NCBI GenBank assembly: GCA_910583755.1
Contig: CAJTZO010000065.1
Coordinates: 1 to 7,792, forward strand
Origin: an uncultured Clostridia bacterium
GTDB taxonomy: Bacteria > Bacillota > Clostridia > Lachnospirales > Anaerotignaceae
Length of the DNA: 7,792 nt
Reading direction: 5' to 3'
Positions 5,100-7,792 of the stretch are shown in pieces; the first letter of the stretch is position 1, and each line of letters starts with the position of its first letter. Below the pieces are notes generated by a model. The model did no database searches. It saw only the letters and a program-made list of their open reading frames with translations, and was not told where the DNA came from. A program made the translations under genes and the position numbers.

Positions 5100-5127
5100 A
5101 TAGTCAGAAATGGCTATCTTTTTTTTT
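5100..5127 (+). terminator. Intrinsic terminator between the late-type promoter and the methyltransferase gene
   Basis: ATAGTCA (5100-5106) pairs with TGGCTAT (5111-5117) through seven pairs including one U-G, closed by a GAAA tetraloop, then C and nine T (5119-5127). It lies about 37 bp after the predicted promoter start and 32 bp before the methyltransferase ATG. It would end the regulator transcript and also release a leader RNA of about 65 nt from the promoter at 5019-5056, unless read through. Confidence 0.85.
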
Positions 5128-5159
5128 ATAAAAAATCATTGTAAAGAAGGTGTGATGTA

Positions 5160-6401
5160 ATGGGGAAAACAACAACAGAAATGCAACTTGTACAGATTTC
5201 AAAATTGATACCTTATATCAATAATGCTAGAACACACTCCAAAGAACAAATTATAAAACTTCGTTCTTCTTTGAGAGAATTTGGTTTTATTAATCCTGTC
5301 ATTATTGATAAAGATTACAATGTGATAGCAGGACATGGCAGAATTGAAGCAGCAAAACTGGAGAATATTTCAGAAGTACCTTGTGTTTTTGTAGATTATC
5401 TTACACCAGCACAAAAAAAGGCCTATATTATTGCAGATAATCGCATGGCATTAGATGCAGGTTGGGATGAAGAACTTTTAAGAATAGAAATTGAATCATT
5501 ACAGGCAGAGGCGTTTCATATAGATTTAACAGGATTGGAAGAACAAGAAATTGCTGATTTATTTGATACTGACGAAGAAGTGCAAGAAGATGATTTTGAT
5601 ATTGATGATGAATTATCAAAACCAACAATAACAAAAAGTGGTGATATATGGCTATTGGGAAACCACAGACTTGTTTGTGGTGATAGTACAAAGGAAGATA
5701 CTTACACGCTTCTGATGGATGGAAAAAAAGCAAATCTTGTGGTGACGGACCCACCTTATAACGTAAACTATGAAGGTTCTGCAGGCAAAATTAAAAATGA
5801 CAATATGAGTCAGGATAAATTTTATCAATTTCTATTTGATGCATTTGCAAATATAGAAAAGAAAATGGAGAATGATGCAAGTATTTATGTATTCCATGCA
5901 GATACAGAAGGATTAAATTTTAGAAAAGCATTTGCAGATGCAGGGTTTTATTTATCTGGTACTTGTATTTGGAAAAAACAAAGCCTTGTACTTGGCAGAA
6001 GTCCCTATCAATGGCAGCATGAACCTTGTTTGTTTGGATGGAAAAAGAACGGAAAACATCAATGGTATTCCGACAGAAAACAAACGACTATATGGGAATT
6101 TGACAGACCAAAAAGAAATAATGACCATCCTACAATGAAACCTGTTCCGTTGATTGCTTATGTAATTAAAAATTCAAGTCTTTCAAACTGTATTATACTG
6201 GACCCATTTGCAGGAAGTGGTTCAACACTCATTGCCTGTGAACAGACAAATCGTATTTGTTATACAATTGAATTGGATGAAAAATACTGTGATGTAATTG
6301 TAAAAAGGTACATAGAGCAGGCTGGCTGCTCTGGGAATGTATCTGTTATACGAAATGGAGTTAATATCCCATTTACTGAGATAAATAAACAAAATACATA
6401 G
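5160..6401 (+). CDS. ParB-like domain plus beta-class DNA methyltransferase
   Basis: This 413-residue two-domain protein methylates phage DNA, most likely at an adenine N6 or cytosine N4 amino group. Residues 9-110 are a ParB/Srx-like domain (LIPYINNARTHSKEQIIKL, the NVIAGHGRIEAAK signature at 54-66, ADNRMALDAGWD at 92-103). An acidic linker (about 138-151) joins it to the methylase domain (about 160-388). That domain has catalytic DPPY (197-200), the HPTMKP motif (323-328) and the AdoMet-binding DPFAGSGST (348-356). The order DPPY before FxGxG defines the beta class. The ribosome site is AAGAAGGTG (5144-5152). No partner endonuclease is seen, so it is an orphan phage methylase, perhaps for restriction escape or packaging/regulatory marking. 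Fusions of this kind are common between late regulators and terminase genes. The recognition sequence cannot be read from the protein. Confidence 0.94.
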   Translation: MGKTTTEMQLVQISKLIPYINNARTHSKEQIIKLRSSLREFGFINPVIIDKDYNVIAGHGRIEAAKLENISEVPCVFVDYLTPAQKKAYIIADNRMALDAGWDEELLRIEIESLQAEAFHIDLTGLEEQEIADLFDTDEEVQEDDFDIDDELSKPTITKSGDIWLLGNHRLVCGDSTKEDTYTLLMDGKKANLVVTDPPYNVNYEGSAGKIKNDNMSQDKFYQFLFDAFANIEKKMENDASIYVFHADTEGLNFRKAFADAGFYLSGTCIWKKQSLVLGRSPYQWQHEPCLFGWKKNGKHQWYSDRKQTTIWEFDRPKRNNDHPTMKPVPLIAYVIKNSSLSNCIILDPFAGSGSTLIACEQTNRICYTIELDEKYCDVIVKRYIEQAGCSGNVSVIRNGVNIPFTEINKQNT

Positions 6402-6485
6402 AAGAATATTGTGTAAGTATGGTTTAAAGTTGTATCAAGCACAAACAAACAAAATAAATTGTAAAATGATTGTGTAGTATGTAGC

Positions 6486-6514
6486 TTGCTATCTTGCCAA
6501 AGAAACGGTAATAT
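6486..6514 (+). promoter_or_regulatory. Candidate promoter for the amidoligase gene
   Basis: TTGCTA (6486-6491), a 17-bp spacer and TAATAT (6509-6514) match the sigma-70 consensus at four of six positions each, with ideal spacing, about 50 bp before the start codon. Such partial matches are common in AT-rich DNA. The remainder of the 161-bp gap (6402-6562) shows no clear terminator or gene. Confidence 0.3.
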
Positions 6515-6562
6515 GTGTACTGCCAAAAGGAAAACAGACAAAATAGAAGGTGGGTATACATT

Positions 6563-7510
6563 ATGAATGAAAAAATAAAAAAACAAATTGAAGAAATGAA
6601 AAAGCAAACAATAGGCATTGAAGTGGAAATGAATCACATTACAAGAAGAAATGCAGCAAAAATAGCAGCAAAGTTTTTTGAAACACACAATTTTAAAGAT
6701 ACATCAGATAAAAATGGTTATTGCACTTGGTCAGCCTGGGACAAAAAAGGGAGAGAATGGAAATTTCAAAAAGATAGTAGCATTCATGGAGAAGAGGAAG
6801 AACAATGTGAAATGGTAACACCAATATTACAATATGAAGACATGGAAGTATTACAGGAGTTAATCCGAAGACTAAGACATGCTGGAGCAAAAAGTGATGC
6901 CACAAGAGGCTGTGGAATTCATTGTCACATAGGAGCAAATGAACATACAGCACAAACTCTTAGAAACCTTGCAAATATTATGGCAAGTCACGAAAAATTA
7001 TTAATTGATGCATTAAACATTGACAGTAACAGAATAGACCACTATTGTAAAACTGTTTCTCCTGAGTTTTTAAAGCAGGTCAATGAAAATAAACCCAAAA
7101 CCATGGCAGAATTTAAAGATATTTGGTATAAGACAAACAATGCAGAATGCAGCAGGTATCAGCATTATAACAGTAGCAGATACCATATGCTCAATTACCA
7201 CGCGACATTTACAAAAGGAACAATTGAATTTCGATTATTTCAATTTGATGCTCCTGCAAATGGAAAACAAAATGGACTTCACGCAGGACAACTGAAAAGT
7301 TACATTCAGCTTTGCTTAGCACTCAGCCAAATGGCAAAAACAGTGAAAACAGCAAGTCCAAAACCACAACAAAATGAAAATCCCAAATATGCTATGAGAA
7401 CCTGGCTTCTCCGATTAGGGTTTATAGGAGATGAATTTAAAACAGCAAGAGAAGTGCTTACAAAAAGATTGACAGGAGATACCGCTTTTAGAAATGGCAG
7501 AACTGCCTGA
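6563..7510 (+). CDS. Amidoligase family protein (Amidoligase_2, glutamine-synthetase-like fold)
   Basis: Amidoligases of this family have a glutamine-synthetase-type catalytic fold and are predicted to use ATP to join a carboxylate and an amine. ATG 6563 (315 residues) is chosen because AGAAGGTGGG lies at 6545-6554; an in-frame ATG at 6515 has no ribosome site. Visible motifs are IGIEVEM (residues 17-23, the first metal-binding acidic strand), EMVTPIL (83-89), GCGIHCHIGA (116-125, conserved histidines) and HATFTKGTIEFRLFQFD (213-229, acidic/basic active-site strand). The active-site residues look intact. The next gene is a gamma-glutamylcyclotransferase-like protein, a pairing reported for phage and bacterial amidoligases. 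Substrate is unknown: a peptide, a protein tail or a small metabolite are all possible. It is probably an accessory gene outside the core phage set. Confidence 0.9.
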   Translation: MNEKIKKQIEEMKKQTIGIEVEMNHITRRNAAKIAAKFFETHNFKDTSDKNGYCTWSAWDKKGREWKFQKDSSIHGEEEEQCEMVTPILQYEDMEVLQELIRRLRHAGAKSDATRGCGIHCHIGANEHTAQTLRNLANIMASHEKLLIDALNIDSNRIDHYCKTVSPEFLKQVNENKPKTMAEFKDIWYKTNNAECSRYQHYNSSRYHMLNYHATFTKGTIEFRLFQFDAPANGKQNGLHAGQLKSYIQLCLALSQMAKTVKTASPKPQQNENPKYAMRTWLLRLGFIGDEFKTAREVLTKRLTGDTAFRNGRTA

Positions 7511-7518
7511 AAACAAGT

Positions 7519-7537
7519 GCAGGAGCCAGTCTCCTGC
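7519..7537 (+). terminator. Perfect 7-bp stem-loop after the amidoligase gene
   Basis: GCAGGAG (7519-7525) and CTCCTGC (7531-7537) enclose the loop CCAGT, 9 bases after the stop. The following bases CACCACTTTAG lack a proper T-run, so this is at best a weak terminator; it may stabilise the amidoligase mRNA or adjust expression of the next gene. Confidence 0.4.
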
Positions 7538-7597
7538 CACCACTTTAGCGGTTAGAATAATATATAGCATAATAGATTTTCAGAAAGGAATTATATA

Positions 7598-7792
7598 ATG
7601 AAAAAGAGATATTATATTGCATATGGTAGTAATTTAAATGTAAATCAAATGAAAAAGAGGTGTCCATCTGCACAAATAGCAGGAACATCTGTAATTAAAG
7701 ATTATGAATTGATTTTTAAAGGAAGTAAAACAGGTTCTTATCTTACGATTGAACCTAAAATAGGAGAAAGTGTTCCTGTTGCTGTATGGGAA
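7598..7792 (+). CDS. Gamma-glutamylcyclotransferase (AIG2/GGCT-like) family protein, partial at the window edge
   Basis: The first 65 codons are present and the gene continues past 7792. The N-terminus MKKRYYIAYGSNLNVNQMKK has the hallmark YGSNLN substrate loop of the GGCT/AIG2 fold. RCPSAQIAGTSVIKDYELIF follows, then a GSYLTIEPKIGESVPVAVWE segment, as in family members. The catalytic glutamate usually lies further on and cannot be checked here. Such enzymes release 5-oxoproline from gamma-glutamyl compounds. AGAAAGGAA at 7582-7590 precedes ATG 7598. It follows the amidoligase by 87 bp, so the two could form and cleave the same gamma-glutamyl linkage; this is inference from the pairing. Confidence 0.92.
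   Translation, partial: MKKRYYIAYGSNLNVNQMKKRCPSAQIAGTSVIKDYELIFKGSKTGSYLTIEPKIGESVPVAVWE

Noticed and set aside
5160..6401. Complete restriction-modification system
   Set aside because: No endonuclease or specificity gene adjacent; the following genes are amidoligase and cyclotransferase, so the methylase looks like a phage orphan.
6515..6562. Upstream in-frame ATG for the amidoligase gene
   Set aside because: No ribosome site and an unconserved 16-residue extension; it also falls at the predicted promoter. ATG 6563 has AGAAGGTGGG.

Overview
The window is a low-GC segment of a temperate phage or prophage of a Gram-positive host. Strong AGGAGG-type ribosome sites, AT-rich codon use, TTG starts and the protein families point to Firmicutes, most likely gut Clostridia (Lachnospiraceae-like); that placement is inference. 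All supported genes are on the + strand.

Layout. Positions 86-3408 are the replication and recombination block: an ERF-family single-strand annealing protein, SSB, a replisome-organiser-type initiator, a DnaC-like helicase loader and a RusA-type Holliday junction resolvase. The genes overlap or nearly touch, so they probably form one operon, with a possible extra promoter just after ssb. Positions 3410-4346 are a variable interval: a tiny Cys-rich protein with an 18-bp tandem repeat, then a DUF7666/pentapeptide-repeat gene split by a frame disruption. Positions 4424-5127 hold a sigma-like/RinA-ArpU-type regulator gene, an array of TGMRAC hexamers, a promoter and an intrinsic terminator. Position 5160 starts a ParB-domain plus beta-class DNA methyltransferase gene. 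From 6563 there is an amidoligase gene and then a gamma-glutamylcyclotransferase-like gene that runs off the right edge.

How the parts may work together. The initiator probably binds 12-bp iterons inside its own gene next to an AT-rich tract, and the loader would then bring in the host helicase. ERF, SSB and RusA handle annealing and junction resolution. The regulator sits directly upstream of seven hexamers whose starts are spaced 10,11,10,11,10,11 bp (one DNA turn each). The last hexamer lies in a 16-bp sequence found again after ssb, and both copies sit exactly the same distance from a -10-like hexamer. Downstream of the second copy is a textbook terminator before the methyltransferase gene. 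This resembles a promoter-plus-terminator late switch. The amidoligase and cyclotransferase pair would make and break gamma-glutamyl-type amide bonds on an unknown substrate.
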